From NCBI RefSeq assembly GCF_000350225.1, contig NW_005178579.1:1-64000 (forward strand): 64,000 bases of DNA. The letters are read 5' to 3'. Numbering within the stretch: the stretch's first letter is position 1; every line of letters starts with the position of its first letter. The notes beneath the pieces are model-generated. The model searched no databases, had not been told where the DNA came from, and saw only the letters and a program-made list of their open reading frames with translations. Positions 50,656 through 60,570 of the stretch are shown here, one piece after another. Source of the stretch: Chondrus crispus (lineage: Eukaryota; Rhodophyta; Florideophyceae; Gigartinales; Gigartinaceae). Made by a program: the position numbers and the translations under genes.

Positions 50656-51621
50656 TCGTGCGCATGCGCGGCTTGTTTTTGCGAGTCTCGAAGCTGGAGG
50701 GCTTTGGTGACTCATGTTGAAGCTCTTTTTTTAACTCTTACATTCGAGACGGAGGGCGCATAACGTGGAAATCCCGCTCGTCGTCGCCTGTCTGTCATGT
50801 ACTATTCATGCTATTGTATCTATGCGGTGAGGTGTCAAGTGTTGGCGAGAAGCAGCTCTCATGCTGCGCCAGCAATATGGCGGTCCGCCTTGCAGCTTTT
50901 TTTCAACCGATTTCTGCCTCTTGCATACGGAGAGGTGGAGCTGGTGGGGACAACGTCGGAGTGTGAGGCTCAACCCTCGTTCAAAGACTTCTGTTCTAGG
51001 CTGATGCGGAACAAGTTTGCCTTGTCTCGACGGCATGCCGTGATGCCCGTATGCCAATTTCTATTCCCCCAACAAGTGACCTTGAGGTATTTTGCATTTG
51101 CTCCGCTGGATTGCAGCTCTAAACATCCCCATCGCAAATGCGTCATCACTTGTTCGAGGACGACAAATGTACCTTCTAGCCCGCCAACCTGCATGGCAAC
51201 TGCCCAATTTTAACTTCGTATATTTCTGCGTAGCGTTTGTGAATATTGTACGTTAGCCAAAGCTCTTTCCCAACCTGTAAGTAAACAACACAACTCAACT
51301 AGTCCCTGACTCTTTTAAGCGCGGGTGGGATGACTTGCTCCGCTTGTATGTAGAAGGCTCTCCTAGTGCTCGTTTCATGTCGTGAGTGCTTTGTGTTGAT
51401 TATGCGTGTTTCTTCGTCTTGCATTGTCCTGCAAGAGGACGCAGCGTCGGACCAACCCCAAAACTCGAGCTGGTGTCGGAGTAAACACTATTTACAATTA
51501 CAATTAGCCTTGCCCTGGGTATGTCTGTACTACATCAACTCTACCGAAGCCCTCAAGATTTTATCTCAAAAAGTTAAATACACTCGTTCCCTGTGCAGCC
51601 GTAGAAGCGCAGGGCTAGTGG
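50656..51621. other. Intergenic region between convergent genes
   Basis: No supported gene; the small ORFs lack features. It holds the 3' ends of the TLC and UBE2O-like transcripts. Confidence 0.5.
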
Positions 51622-54600
51622 TTAGCTTTCATCCTTCTCCAAAGAAGAAAACACACCTTCAAGAGATCCCAGGAGCTGGACCAACGACCTTTGGAAGCCT
51701 ACAGAAGGGTAAGGCTGTTGATCCGACGTCCCTGCGTCCCCAGTATCTGAGCTAGGACCTGCTGGCTTCACGTCTTTAGCCTGAATAAGTTGACGGCACC
51801 TTTCCAGTAATTTTGGCCCCGCTTTGCGGTAATGACTTATCGCAATGTCCCTGCAATCCTCGGGAAGGTTCCCCACTTTCAACGACTGCAAGATATACCT
51901 CATAGAGAGCAGGAGTGCGCTTTCGTTGTACATTCTTGAGTTGGTATGGCCCTCTTTGGTCCCCTTCTGTTTTCCGTATCCTGCTTCATTGTAGTACGGC
52001 TCTTCCACAAACACCAAAGCTTGTAAACTCAGCAAAACCCTCAACAGGTTGCTCGTCTTTGCATTCCATGACTCGATATCGTCTCCATCCCATGTTCCGA
52101 GAATACTGAGGCAGACCCTTCCGTCATCGTACAAGTTCGGGTTCAGCCGTCGACCATGAGAATGAAACCATACATGAGGTGGCATGACGGGATACTTGGG
52201 GCCCAGGCGGATATCGAAAAAGAAGATGACGTCGGCGTAAGGCGTGTCTTCAGGACCAACAATCCCGGCGCGGAATCTATCGACAGTGGACTCGCATGCA
52301 CGGACGATCATGCCCGGGGGTAGACTTTTCCTGAGGCGATTCCATTCCTTGTGGACCACGGTCAGAAATCCTTTGCTGTAGGTCGCATCCCAGGGGACAT
52401 CCATGAAGTGGTGGAAGACGTTAAGGTCTGGAAGAACTTCAAAGCTCGCTGGCCCTCCTGAGTCTGCCTCGGATGGCACATTAACTTGCTCATCTGTGAT
52501 CTCCATTTCTCGAGCATCTGCTTCATTCTTCTCGCCATGCAGAGTGCTGTCTGCCAATTTAACATCGACTTTCTCCCCAACCATGGCCAATTGTTTGGAT
52601 AGCCATTCTGTTTCTTTCTTCATTATCCGACCGAATATTAAAACGACTAGATTCACGAAATCCGTCCATTCGTCATTTGCAGCTTCTTCCGAGCGGACTT
52701 CAGCGTCAACGTCCTCGTCCCTTTCTCTTTCGAATTGCAAAAGAAGGTCGCCAAGAACCTTGAACACAAAAGCGCCCGCTAGGCGGCGTTCTTCATCGGT
52801 TGAGATCTCCCGCCTTCTCAGAGATCCATCCGGCATGAAGCGTCTGACTTTCAGCCTGTCACTCACATCGGTTCCAATATTCTCTACTGAACGCTCAAAC
52901 TTGACCCAATCTGCGCCCCTGTGGAAAGCGCGAATCGTAGCACTCGAAAGGTGGCGTTTGATTACTTCTTTCCCAGCAAGAAACGAAAACACTACATGAT
53001 CGCTATCACCACCGTCCTCCCCGTCGTCATCTGTTCCCCAATTCTGCTGATAGACCGGGCTGTCTTGTACTTGAAAATGGGGGGGCGCTTCTCGCGAAGG
53101 GATTTCATCTGATGAGCCAGGGCTTGGTTGATCGCTCCCCTCAAGCGAGTAATGTTCCATTCCCTCGAACGACTCATCATCCCCGCCTGTAATGTATAAA
53201 AGCTCAGTTGTTGGAACTGCACTCACTTTACCACCCGTCCAGGCAACGGTGCTCTCCCCCATGGCCTGCTTGGTAATCACCCCGACCCACTCGTTTCGCT
53301 GTTCGTCACTCTGTTGCGGCACATGCAATACTGTTTCTCCAACACCCACTTCATACTCTGCAATCTTGAGGTCATAAACGCTCATCTCCTCTTCCACGAT
53401 GAACGCAGATTCTGAGTCCTTTTGCCATTTGACGAGAGCGGTTCGTTCATTCTGATTCACCTTGACCACTGCACCCTTTTTGATGTCGAATAAGGAAGGC
53501 TTCTTTACCTCTGTGCCCTCATTCCCTGGGACATCCGCTTCCTCGTCCGTCCTGAGGACAACGGTTCCGGGCCAAAAGTCGTACGGGTCCGAGTGATGCA
53601 GCAATCGCAAGCTCGTAGTTGGCACGCCCTTCGACCTGGAGCCATCCTGCCATACGATGTCAGCCGTGGTCTTGGTACCAACAACTTGCACGACATCTTC
53701 TGGTTTTGCCGAGGCACTCGCCACCGTGGCATCAGTAACGGTAGCCACATTGGCGCCGCCCGCGCTGCGCTCCCTCGCTCTCCGTTGGGCCTTCATAAGC
53801 CGCCCCCCGTGCCGTCTTGACCGCATCTTCCTTGGCGGCATTGCAGGTGAGGATGACGGCCCAGCGCCACTGTGGTCCAGCACCAGATCCTCCTCCCAGT
53901 CGCCATCATCACCGTCATCGGCCTCTTCCACTACCTCCGTACCTATGACACCATTAGCGCCATCCACAGGCGTGGCACGATCCGCGACACGGCCATCCGC
54001 GAGCTCCGGCTCGAGCAAGTAGCCACGGTCGCCAACAGACCACAAGAGGCTCCGAAAGCCCTCGAGTAGTGTGACGTCGGCGAACCTCATCACTTGAAGG
54101 CCCTCTTCCTTTCTCGATTCATCACTGTGGCTTGCATACATGCTCTTGGCGACCCACTCGATGCTGACATCGCCGACGGACACCGACTTGACGATGCCCT
54201 CATCCTTGCCCGAATACCCCCCTCGGATCCAGGTAGCGACCGCCTGCCACACAGGCGGGATAGAGCGAACCTTCTGTCCTGGATAATACAATCCTTCGGT
54301 GAAGGGGTCTGGCCTCGCGCGATCGGGCGTTCGTTCATCGACGTTCAGCAGTGCCTTGCGATGCCCCGGCATGCAGGCGATGGCGCCGTCTGAGAATTCG
54401 ACAAAGACATCCTCCTGAAAGTGATCAATGACACCAACCCAGGACCCGCTGACAACTGTGTCGCCCGCGCGGATGCCCAAGAAGAAACCCAGGCGCTCCG
54501 CAGGTAGCTCGAACGTTGTGGCGTCATCAGCAACAGCGACCGTGGCCGGAGTAATATCGACGACCCTTCTCACGATGACGGTCTTGCGCACCTCCTCCAC

Positions 54601-55095
54601 CAAGCCCGACTGCTTCAAACCGTCGGGGCCCTCCTCGACCCACGCGGCGAGCAAGCCGGGGTCAAAGTTCCTATCCAGCAGCTCGAGGTCGTCGAGCTTG
54701 CACACCTCCTTCTCCCCCGTCGCGGCCATGACAACGAGCGCGCAGCCCTCAGGAAGCTCCTTAGTATCGCGCTTATCGCGCTTCTCGTCGCTGCTAGCGG
54801 ACAGGGCGTCCGGCTCGTCGTCGACGTCCATGTCATCGTCGTCGTAGCTCGAAATGAGCTTCCTCCCTTGGTCGTCCGTGCGCGGGTGGGCGGCAAGCGA
54901 GGACACGCCGGGAAGGCCGTCCAGCCAGCGCACGAAGCGGCCGCGCTGGTCCGTGCCGTCGCCGTCCGACGATGCGTCGTCCGACGCCAGCGACTCGTCA
55001 TCCGTGTCGCCGCCGGCCACGCGCGACACAAACGCTAGGTCCCGCCGCCCGCGCACTCGCACCAGGTCTTCAAACTCCAGGTGGGGGACGGACAT
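51622..55095 (-). CDS. UBE2O: UBE2O-like E2/E3 hybrid ubiquitin-conjugating enzyme
   Basis: A large single-exon gene. I place the start at 55095 (MSVPHLEFEDLVRVRGR), giving 1157 residues; the frame is open to 55146. Long N-terminal arms with SH3-like conserved blocks (LEFEDLVRVRGRRDLAFVSR; DTVVSGSWVGVIDHFQEDVF; YPGQKVRSIPPVWQ; EYEVGVGETVLHVPQ) alternate with acidic linkers, as in UBE2O and plant UBC24/PHO2. The C-terminal UBC core (about 870-1060) has PPGMIVRACESTVDRFRAGI, YPVMPPHVWFHSHG and the catalytic Cys995 in DDGRVCLSILGTWDGD, followed by FVEEPYYNEAGY. UBE2O acts as E2 and E3 in protein quality control; PHO2 degrades phosphate transporters. Which role applies here is unknown. A C29 tract lies 81 bp upstream of the ATG. 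Confidence 0.88.
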   Translation of the reverse strand: MSVPHLEFEDLVRVRGRRDLAFVSRVAGGDTDDESLASDDASSDGDGTDQRGRFVRWLDGLPGVSSLAAHPRTDDQGRKLISSYDDDDMDVDDEPDALSASSDEKRDKRDTKELPEGCALVVMAATGEKEVCKLDDLELLDRNFDPGLLAAWVEEGPDGLKQSGLVEEVRKTVIVRRVVDITPATVAVADDATTFELPAERLGFFLGIRAGDTVVSGSWVGVIDHFQEDVFVEFSDGAIACMPGHRKALLNVDERTPDRARPDPFTEGLYYPGQKVRSIPPVWQAVATWIRGGYSGKDEGIVKSVSVGDVSIEWVAKSMYASHSDESRKEEGLQVMRFADVTLLEGFRSLLWSVGDRGYLLEPELADGRVADRATPVDGANGVIGTEVVEEADDGDDGDWEEDLVLDHSGAGPSSSPAMPPRKMRSRRHGGRLMKAQRRARERSAGGANVATVTDATVASASAKPEDVVQVVGTKTTADIVWQDGSRSKGVPTTSLRLLHHSDPYDFWPGTVVLRTDEEADVPGNEGTEVKKPSLFDIKKGAVVKVNQNERTALVKWQKDSESAFIVEEEMSVYDLKIAEYEVGVGETVLHVPQQSDEQRNEWVGVITKQAMGESTVAWTGGKVSAVPTTELLYITGGDDESFEGMEHYSLEGSDQPSPGSSDEIPSREAPPHFQVQDSPVYQQNWGTDDDGEDGGDSDHVVFSFLAGKEVIKRHLSSATIRAFHRGADWVKFERSVENIGTDVSDRLKVRRFMPDGSLRRREISTDEERRLAGAFVFKVLGDLLLQFERERDEDVDAEVRSEEAANDEWTDFVNLVVLIFGRIMKKETEWLSKQLAMVGEKVDVKLADSTLHGEKNEADAREMEITDEQVNVPSEADSGGPASFEVLPDLNVFHHFMDVPWDATYSKGFLTVVHKEWNRLRKSLPPGMIVRACESTVDRFRAGIVGPEDTPYADVIFFFDIRLGPKYPVMPPHVWFHSHGRRLNPNLYDDGRVCLSILGTWDGDDIESWNAKTSNLLRVLLSLQALVFVEEPYYNEAGYGKQKGTKEGHTNSRMYNESALLLSMRYILQSLKVGNLPEDCRDIAISHYRKAGPKLLERCRQLIQAKDVKPAGPSSDTGDAGTSDQQPYPSVGFQRSLVQLLGSLEGVFSSLEKDES

Positions 55096-55174
55096 GGTGG
55101 GGCTGGGTTGGTTGCGACGCTCGGTCACACGCAAACTCGTTTCCAACTACGTGTAGTGCGAGGGACGGGGGGTG

Positions 55175-55175
<1 letters not shown>

Positions 55176-55204
<29 letters not shown>
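55176..55204. repeat. 29-base G homopolymer upstream of the UBE2O-like gene
   Basis: 29 consecutive G on the + strand, so C on the gene's sense strand, 81 bp upstream of the chosen ATG. It parallels the tract upstream of calnexin. Confidence 0.9.
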
Positions 55205-55205
<1 letters not shown>

Positions 55206-56132
55206 GGGAGAGGGCGGCAGGTGGAGAGTGAGGCAGGAGTTTTATTTTTGTGAAGTATTTGACGCAAGCCCCGCTTCCACTGACGCCACTCCTTGCGCGC
55301 CCCGCTTCTGACACAAAAATACGCCCCCCGCGGTCCGCTGTCCCGCTCGCAAGAGACGGCCCCTGCGCTCCACGTACTGCGGCCCGAGTGCAGCCCGCGA
55401 GCACGGGCGCGCCATCGGGGATGGGAATGGCGGCAAGCTTGGCAGGGCGGGGCGAGCGGGGTCGGGCGGAAGCAGAGGGCGGCGTCGAGCGAAGGTAAAG
55501 CGCGTTAGAAGGTGGTGGCTGGCGATGGCGCAGCGCAGGCGCGGAAAATTGTTGGCGGCGCGGTAGGAGTGTGTGCTGAGCCCATGCGGCAGTGCAGGAC
55601 TGCGAATGCCTGCACGGCCGGCGTGGCGGTGCCGCTGTGTGTGGTGAGTTTGCGTCAGAGATGGAATGTATGAAGTCCCGGCTTGCGTGTGGTAGCTGCA
55701 GCTGCGCAGCGAGGCGAGGCAAGGGGTGGGATGCAAAGTCACCACACCGATCGATTGCTTACGGGTGATACCAGTGCCGCACCGGCGGAGTGGCCGTGCG
55801 GTGTGTCCGGCAAGCGGCGCTTCGTCTTCGGCGCATGTCATGCAGCAGCAGTTGTCACGCCGTGCAACTGGAGCACGTCGAGGTCTTCGCCAGTCGACGA
55901 CGAGACAAGTCAAGCGCTGGTGAGCGCTTGACTTGACGTCGGTGGGCACGGCGACAACGCCCCGAACGGTCGCACTCCAACTGTCAGACATTCTAGCTAG
56001 AAACAGACAAATCCCAGCGACACCGACTCCAGTCGCCGCATCCCCACCGACAGTCATCCACCCCCCTACCTCCATACACCAAACCCCGGCGCCATCCTTC
56101 CTCCTCCCGGGCGCCATGTCGCCCACGCCGCC
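55205..56132. other. Divergent promoter region
   Basis: GC-rich spacer between the UBE2O-like (-) and O-fucosyltransferase-like (+) genes. Long ORFs here (e.g. 55242-56288 on -) overlap the next gene and lack protein-like features. A perfect 13-bp hairpin lies at 55906-55935. Confidence 0.5.
55906..55935. repeat. 13-bp perfect hairpin
   Basis: CAAGTCAAGCGCT (55906-55918) pairs exactly with AGCGCTTGACTTG (55923-55935) across a GGTG loop, in the divergent promoter region. Confidence 0.85.
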
Positions 56133-57569
56133 ATGCACCTTCACTCCCACGTCCAGCAACCCCTCATCCGCACTAAGCCGCGACGCGCCATCGCGCGCCG
56201 CACGCTCGCCATCCTCGTCGTCTGCGGCCTGCTCTACTCCAGCTTCCTTTCCCCCCGCGCGCAACATGCACCACCCCCCCGCCCCCACAACCTCACCGCC
56301 GCCCTACCCCCTACCGGCCACGACCCGGCTACGATCCCCTCCACGCGCGTGGTCGCCCGCCGTCCAAACACCGTCCTAGTCGCCATCACGCACGGCGGCG
56401 TCGGCAACCAGCTCTACTTCCTTCTCGAGGCCCTCGTTCTCGCGCGCCACGCCCACCTCGACCTCCTCCTCCCCTCCCTCCCCAGCCGAGAGTTTAGCAA
56501 AACTACCACGGAGCGCACCCTCGAGGAACACGGCGTCAAGTACTGGCACCTCGGTCGCATGCAGCCCGCTGTCGCCCCGCATGCCCGCATCCTGTCCCAC
56601 TTCCCGCATGTGTGCGCCGGCAGCTTCGACTATGTCTACATCTTCACGCGCGCGAAGAAGCCCGACAAAGTGCCCCCCGCTAAGGTATCGTCCAGGACGA
56701 AGCAGGTGCTGCAGTTCTTGTTGTGCCCGCACGACGGCATCACCCCGAAAAACCAGGACGAGTGCGCCAAACACGCGTTTGCAAACGCCGCAGTGGAGAG
56801 GCGCTACATGCAGCTGTCGCACCCCCCGGATATGAGCTTGGTGAATGAGCTCGTCACGCTTCGCGACCGGCAGATGCTGCCGGCTGCGGGAAGAGATATG
56901 TCGCGCCCGGCGTGCGTGCTGGTCGACGGACACACGTTTCCGCACGGGGGGCGGGTTGGGCATGAATATTTGTACTCGTTCATGCACTATGTGGAGCCCG
57001 TGACTAGGATTGCGAACATGGCAGCCAGCTGGAACGTCAAGGAGCTTACCGTGCTCCACCTACGCTACGACGAGAAGGAGTGTATGCCCAGGCCAGGGAC
57101 GGAGGGCAAGGTTTGCATTACGCTGCTCATGGCTATCAACCAGCCGGACACTGTGTACTGGGCGCCAATGCCGGACTTGGTGGACGTGGTGGTCAAGCTG
57201 ATGGCAGCGGAGCAGACGCCGGCGCTCTTCCTTGCCGCATCGCCGTACGTGCCGGAGGAGACGGTGAGGCAGCTCCGCGAAGCATTCGGAAAGCGGGCGC
57301 GGCTGGCGCCGCCCGTGAAACAGTCGCTCCTGCATAATGACCAGAACTTTGTAGAGCGCGAGCTCGCGGTGAGATGTGGTTGCTTCATTGGCGACTTCGC
57401 GTCGACATGGTCGGGGACGGTTTACTACAAGCGCAGGACGCTGGGGTTGAAGACGCATTGGACTAGCGTGTTGTTGGAGAAGAGCAAGACACTGGGCTAC
57501 TATGCGGAAGAAGAGCGCATTCCGCGACCAGAGGAATTGGAAGCAAAGTTTGCGGTAGCAGGTATATAG
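56133..57569 (+). CDS. O-fucosyltransferase-like type II membrane protein
   Basis: A 478-residue protein with a short basic N-tail (KPRRAIARR) and one TM anchor (TLAILVVCGLLYSSFL), i.e. a Golgi/ER type II protein. The catalytic region begins with the nucleotide-binding-like VLVAITHGGVGNQLYFLLEA (G-G-x-G-N-Q as in GT65/GT68 and plant O-FucT proteins). It continues with VKELTVLHLRYDEKECMP (H-x-R motif near residue 310) and ends with ELAVRCGCFIGDFASTWSGT, VYYKRR, the GDP-fucose-binding C-terminal motif. These proteins transfer fucose to Ser/Thr or to glycans. The acceptor here is unknown. The stop is TAG. It diverges from the UBE2O-like gene. Confidence 0.78.
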   Translation: MHLHSHVQQPLIRTKPRRAIARRTLAILVVCGLLYSSFLSPRAQHAPPPRPHNLTAALPPTGHDPATIPSTRVVARRPNTVLVAITHGGVGNQLYFLLEALVLARHAHLDLLLPSLPSREFSKTTTERTLEEHGVKYWHLGRMQPAVAPHARILSHFPHVCAGSFDYVYIFTRAKKPDKVPPAKVSSRTKQVLQFLLCPHDGITPKNQDECAKHAFANAAVERRYMQLSHPPDMSLVNELVTLRDRQMLPAAGRDMSRPACVLVDGHTFPHGGRVGHEYLYSFMHYVEPVTRIANMAASWNVKELTVLHLRYDEKECMPRPGTEGKVCITLLMAINQPDTVYWAPMPDLVDVVVKLMAAEQTPALFLAASPYVPEETVRQLREAFGKRARLAPPVKQSLLHNDQNFVERELAVRCGCFIGDFASTWSGTVYYKRRTLGLKTHWTSVLLEKSKTLGYYAEEERIPRPEELEAKFAVAGI

Positions 57570-58764
57570 CCGTCGCAGCAACGCGTCCTCGCAGTGCTAT
57601 GTTTAAATATGGTAATCCTGGACCAGTTGGGGTGATGCTTGCCATCCGATAGAGGTCTCAAAACAGAGAGAGAACAGCGGCAGAAGTAGAGTAGGGTTTG
57701 GCCAGCAAATGTGAGTGGGGTCTTTCCTGCCCTTGTTTTCTTAGATAGATGCGGCTCCTTCAGACATGATTCCGTTACTTGTCTTTTGACGATTGTGAGT
57801 CTTGCAGACATCCCTCCAGAGCTCTGCTGCAAGAGATCTGCTGTTCGCAATACGCATAGAGCACTTTCGAAATGTCTCCGACACACACAGTTCGTCTTTT
57901 CATTCTATCGCGCCCTAGCAGTATAGTACAGCAATTGATCATCCTCCGACAACAGCGCTTCCAGGAGCTAAAGCTCTAAAGCCGTGTTGGTCTTTGAAAG
58001 AAACTCTGCCCCTGGAGTCAACGGGTAGTACAGTACAGAGCTGAGTAAGACAGAGCTGAGTAAGACAGAGGAGAGCTCGATGACATGCTGCGTCCGGAAC
58101 CTAGCAGAGGCTGGACACAGAATGTCATCGAGCTCCCCTCTGTCCTAGTCAGTACCAGCAGCGGGATACTTTTCTGGATACGCAACACAATCTCAAAAAG
58201 CACATACTATTATACAACACATCCCATACCTGCCCGCCGACTTCAGCACTAGTGCATTGCAACTCGAAGCATCCATCATCAATCTTCCCCGTCGAAGTGA
58301 GGTGAACGCGCGATAAAATCGGCTGTTGCAAAGGTCAAACATGCCTTGTGGTTTGCACCGGTTTGCATGGCGTGACACGCACCTCCCCATAGGCCGCCAC
58401 TCGAGGCCGAATAAGGGATGTCTCGCGTTATACAAAACGCTAAATTTCTCATACGTGCTACAGGTATCTATTTCTCCCCCATGTAGAAACAGCCAAAGGC
58501 TGCCTTGTAGGTGTCGCACTCTCAAGTTTCTCAGTTCTCAGGTTAAAATGCAGTTACTCTACTGCCTGACGTGGGTTAAGAAAGATCAGTAGGAATGAAG
58601 ATGAACATGTTTGAAGGGTGCAACGAAGGAGAGAAACAACTTTCCAGCACACTGGCGTGAAGCCCGGCAGCCGGCAGGTCGGTTCCCGCATCTTCACCAT
58701 CCTCCGCCTGCTCCATTAGCATTCGATCATCCTTTCGACTCCCCTGAACTTCACTCCTCTTCTC
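57570..58764. other. Intergenic region with a foldback
   Basis: No supported gene. It contains a tandem 15-bp repeat and foldback at 58036-58144. Confidence 0.5.
58064..58144. repeat. 23-bp foldback with one mismatch
   Basis: The left arm 58064-58086 starts GACAGAGGAGAGCTCG and the right arm 58122-58144 ends CCCCTCTGTC. They pair over 23 bp with one mismatch and a 35-nt loop. Immediately upstream, CTGAGTAAGACAGAG is repeated in tandem (58041-58070). Confidence 0.85.
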
Positions 58765-60570
58765 ATGTCTCCAGTCGCTTCCTTTCATCCGGGCGAGCTC
58801 GGCGTACAGCGCCGTGCAGGCACTCGAGGCGTAGCTGATGAGCTTTCTCGTGGCCTAAACGACCATCTTCCAGAGGGCGGTGCTCTAAATTCCTTGCTTC
58901 ATAAGCTTCGGTTCCTTGCTCTCACCTCCGTGGGTCCTGCAACCGCCGAAACCCCCGGCCATTCTGTTTGGGTCTCTCTCATGTTCGGGCAACAGTTTGT
59001 GCATTCGACCTCATCTGATAAGCTTTCCATCCGTTTGGACGGGCTGCCCAGAGGAGATGTCCTCTATGAACATCTCGCGAGGAGCGAGAAAGAAATTCCT
59101 GTCAGTGTTATCGCCCTTCACATGATGAGCCGTCGCCGGTATCGCACGAACGGGGTCGTCACGAAGCTTCATGATGCACCGGCTGGGCCGCGTGCAACTC
59201 TCGAGATATCCGTCCTGGAGGCGTTCCCCAACTGTCCAAAGTACATCCAGGCGCGCGAGGTTACGCAGGCTACGTCCTCGCTCCCGCCGGTTCCAGAAGG
59301 CGCCGCGTATGAAACAGACCACTCTCTTTCAGCAGCCGACAAGGCGCTTATCGGTCGCGCGGATGCGTTGTGGATTGGGACTTACTACGAGGCCGCCGGG
59401 GCAGACACCAACCACAGGGGTGGGCGGCCGGGCTTCGTGCGTGTGGCGTCTGGAAAGGAGATCTTCTGGCCGGAGTATCGAGGAAACGGCATGTTTCAAT
59501 CATCCGGAAACCTGCAAGTCGATGATAGAGCGGGCGTCTCGTTTGTTGACTTTGACACCGGCCATACGGTGCAGCTTTCAGGGCGCGCCAGTATTGAGTG
59601 GGACGTGGACGCAGCTCTACGCGTGGAGAAGTCTGCGTTGCGGCTGACGCGTTTCCGAATAGCGGCCGTCCGCAGGAGTCGCGGACCTGCGACCAATTAC
59701 AGGTGGACGTCGCCGGAATACTCGCCATACAGTCCAATGTTGCCGCATGAAGATGGCGGGGCGGAGTCAATGGAGAAGTACCCGATGAGAATATCGCTTG
59801 TCAAGGTGACAGAAGAATCGGCTGTGGTCAAGACGTTTCGATTTGTGGCGGCGGAGCGCATTCCGTTCTTGCCAGGTCAGTACGCGTCTTTTGACTTTGG
59901 GGTGATGCCGGAGATCTGGAGCGACAGCGAGCCGATCATCCGCACATGGACTCTGTCCGAAGTGGCAAACTCGACGGAAGGGGATCTCACGCTTGAGGTG
60001 TCTGTGAAACGCAAAGACAAAGGGGTGATGTCGAACTGGTTGCACGACCACGCGAAAGTGGGACTGCAGGTGAAGCTGCTCGGAATCGGTGGGGACATGA
60101 CGCCGTTCAACACGGACGAGTTGCCAGAGAAGATGCTGCTGATCAGCGGGGGAATCGGGATCACGCCCAACATGGCCATCCTGCGAGGCATTGGTGCGCG
60201 CTCAGATGGTGCGAGAAATGTTGCGCCGGATGTCGTAATGGTTCACCAAGAACGGTGTGAGGATGACATGCCGTTCAAGGACGAACTGCACCGGCGCGCG
60301 AGAGTATCGAAGGGAAGGACAAAGCTGATCAAGTTGATTTCGGGCAAAGAGGTTGCGGGTGAGAAGGACGGCGGGGGCGATGAATCAGGGAGTATTGAGA
60401 AGTATTCAGGACGTGTCGAAAAGGATTTCTTGGGCGAGCACGTGCCGGACGTTGCGTCGCGAGTTGTTTATCTCTGCGGTCCTGTAGGTTTTATGGAAAG
60501 TGTGAAGTCGATGCTGTCGTCGCTGAACGTGCCCGCGGACAGGGTTATCACAGAGGAATTCAATTTCTGA
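58765..60570 (+). CDS. PNPOx-like FMN domain fused to a ferredoxin-reductase-like domain
   Basis: A 601-residue flavoprotein-like fusion. Residues about 1-270 resemble the pyridoxamine-phosphate-oxidase-like split-barrel found before reductase domains (FHPGELGVQRRAGTRGVADE, PGHSVWVSLMFG, ALIGRADALWIGTYY, RGGRPGFVRVASGKEIFWPE, NLQVDDRAGVSFVDF). Residues about 330-601 are a ferredoxin-NADP-reductase-type module: MRISLVKVTEESAVVKTFRF, FLPGQYASFDFG, the FAD box IIRTWTLSEVAN, MSNWLHDHAKVGLQVKLLGI, the NAD(P) box LLISGGIGITPNMAILRGIG and VYLCGPVGFMESVKSMLSSL. It ends TEEFNF without a 2Fe-2S domain, which related bacterial and fungal proteins often carry. The substrate is unknown. No targeting signal is obvious. 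The stop is TGA. Confidence 0.82.
   Translation: MSPVASFHPGELGVQRRAGTRGVADELSRGLNDHLPEGGALNSLLHKLRFLALTSVGPATAETPGHSVWVSLMFGQQFVHSTSSDKLSIRLDGLPRGDVLYEHLARSEKEIPVSVIALHMMSRRRYRTNGVVTKLHDAPAGPRATLEISVLEAFPNCPKYIQAREVTQATSSLPPVPEGAAYETDHSLSAADKALIGRADALWIGTYYEAAGADTNHRGGRPGFVRVASGKEIFWPEYRGNGMFQSSGNLQVDDRAGVSFVDFDTGHTVQLSGRASIEWDVDAALRVEKSALRLTRFRIAAVRRSRGPATNYRWTSPEYSPYSPMLPHEDGGAESMEKYPMRISLVKVTEESAVVKTFRFVAAERIPFLPGQYASFDFGVMPEIWSDSEPIIRTWTLSEVANSTEGDLTLEVSVKRKDKGVMSNWLHDHAKVGLQVKLLGIGGDMTPFNTDELPEKMLLISGGIGITPNMAILRGIGARSDGARNVAPDVVMVHQERCEDDMPFKDELHRRARVSKGRTKLIKLISGKEVAGEKDGGGDESGSIEKYSGRVEKDFLGEHVPDVASRVVYLCGPVGFMESVKSMLSSLNVPADRVITEEFNF

Noticed and set aside
49510..50715. A 401-residue - strand ORF opposite the TLC gene
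   Set aside because: It is antisense to a clear TLC domain and consists of Gly/Glu/Arg/Asp-rich biased sequence typical of a shadow ORF in C-rich DNA.
55242..56288. A 348-residue - strand ORF upstream of the O-fucosyltransferase-like gene
   Set aside because: It overlaps the N-terminal coding part of that gene, has compositionally biased sequence and no domain; long ORFs by chance are common at this GC content.
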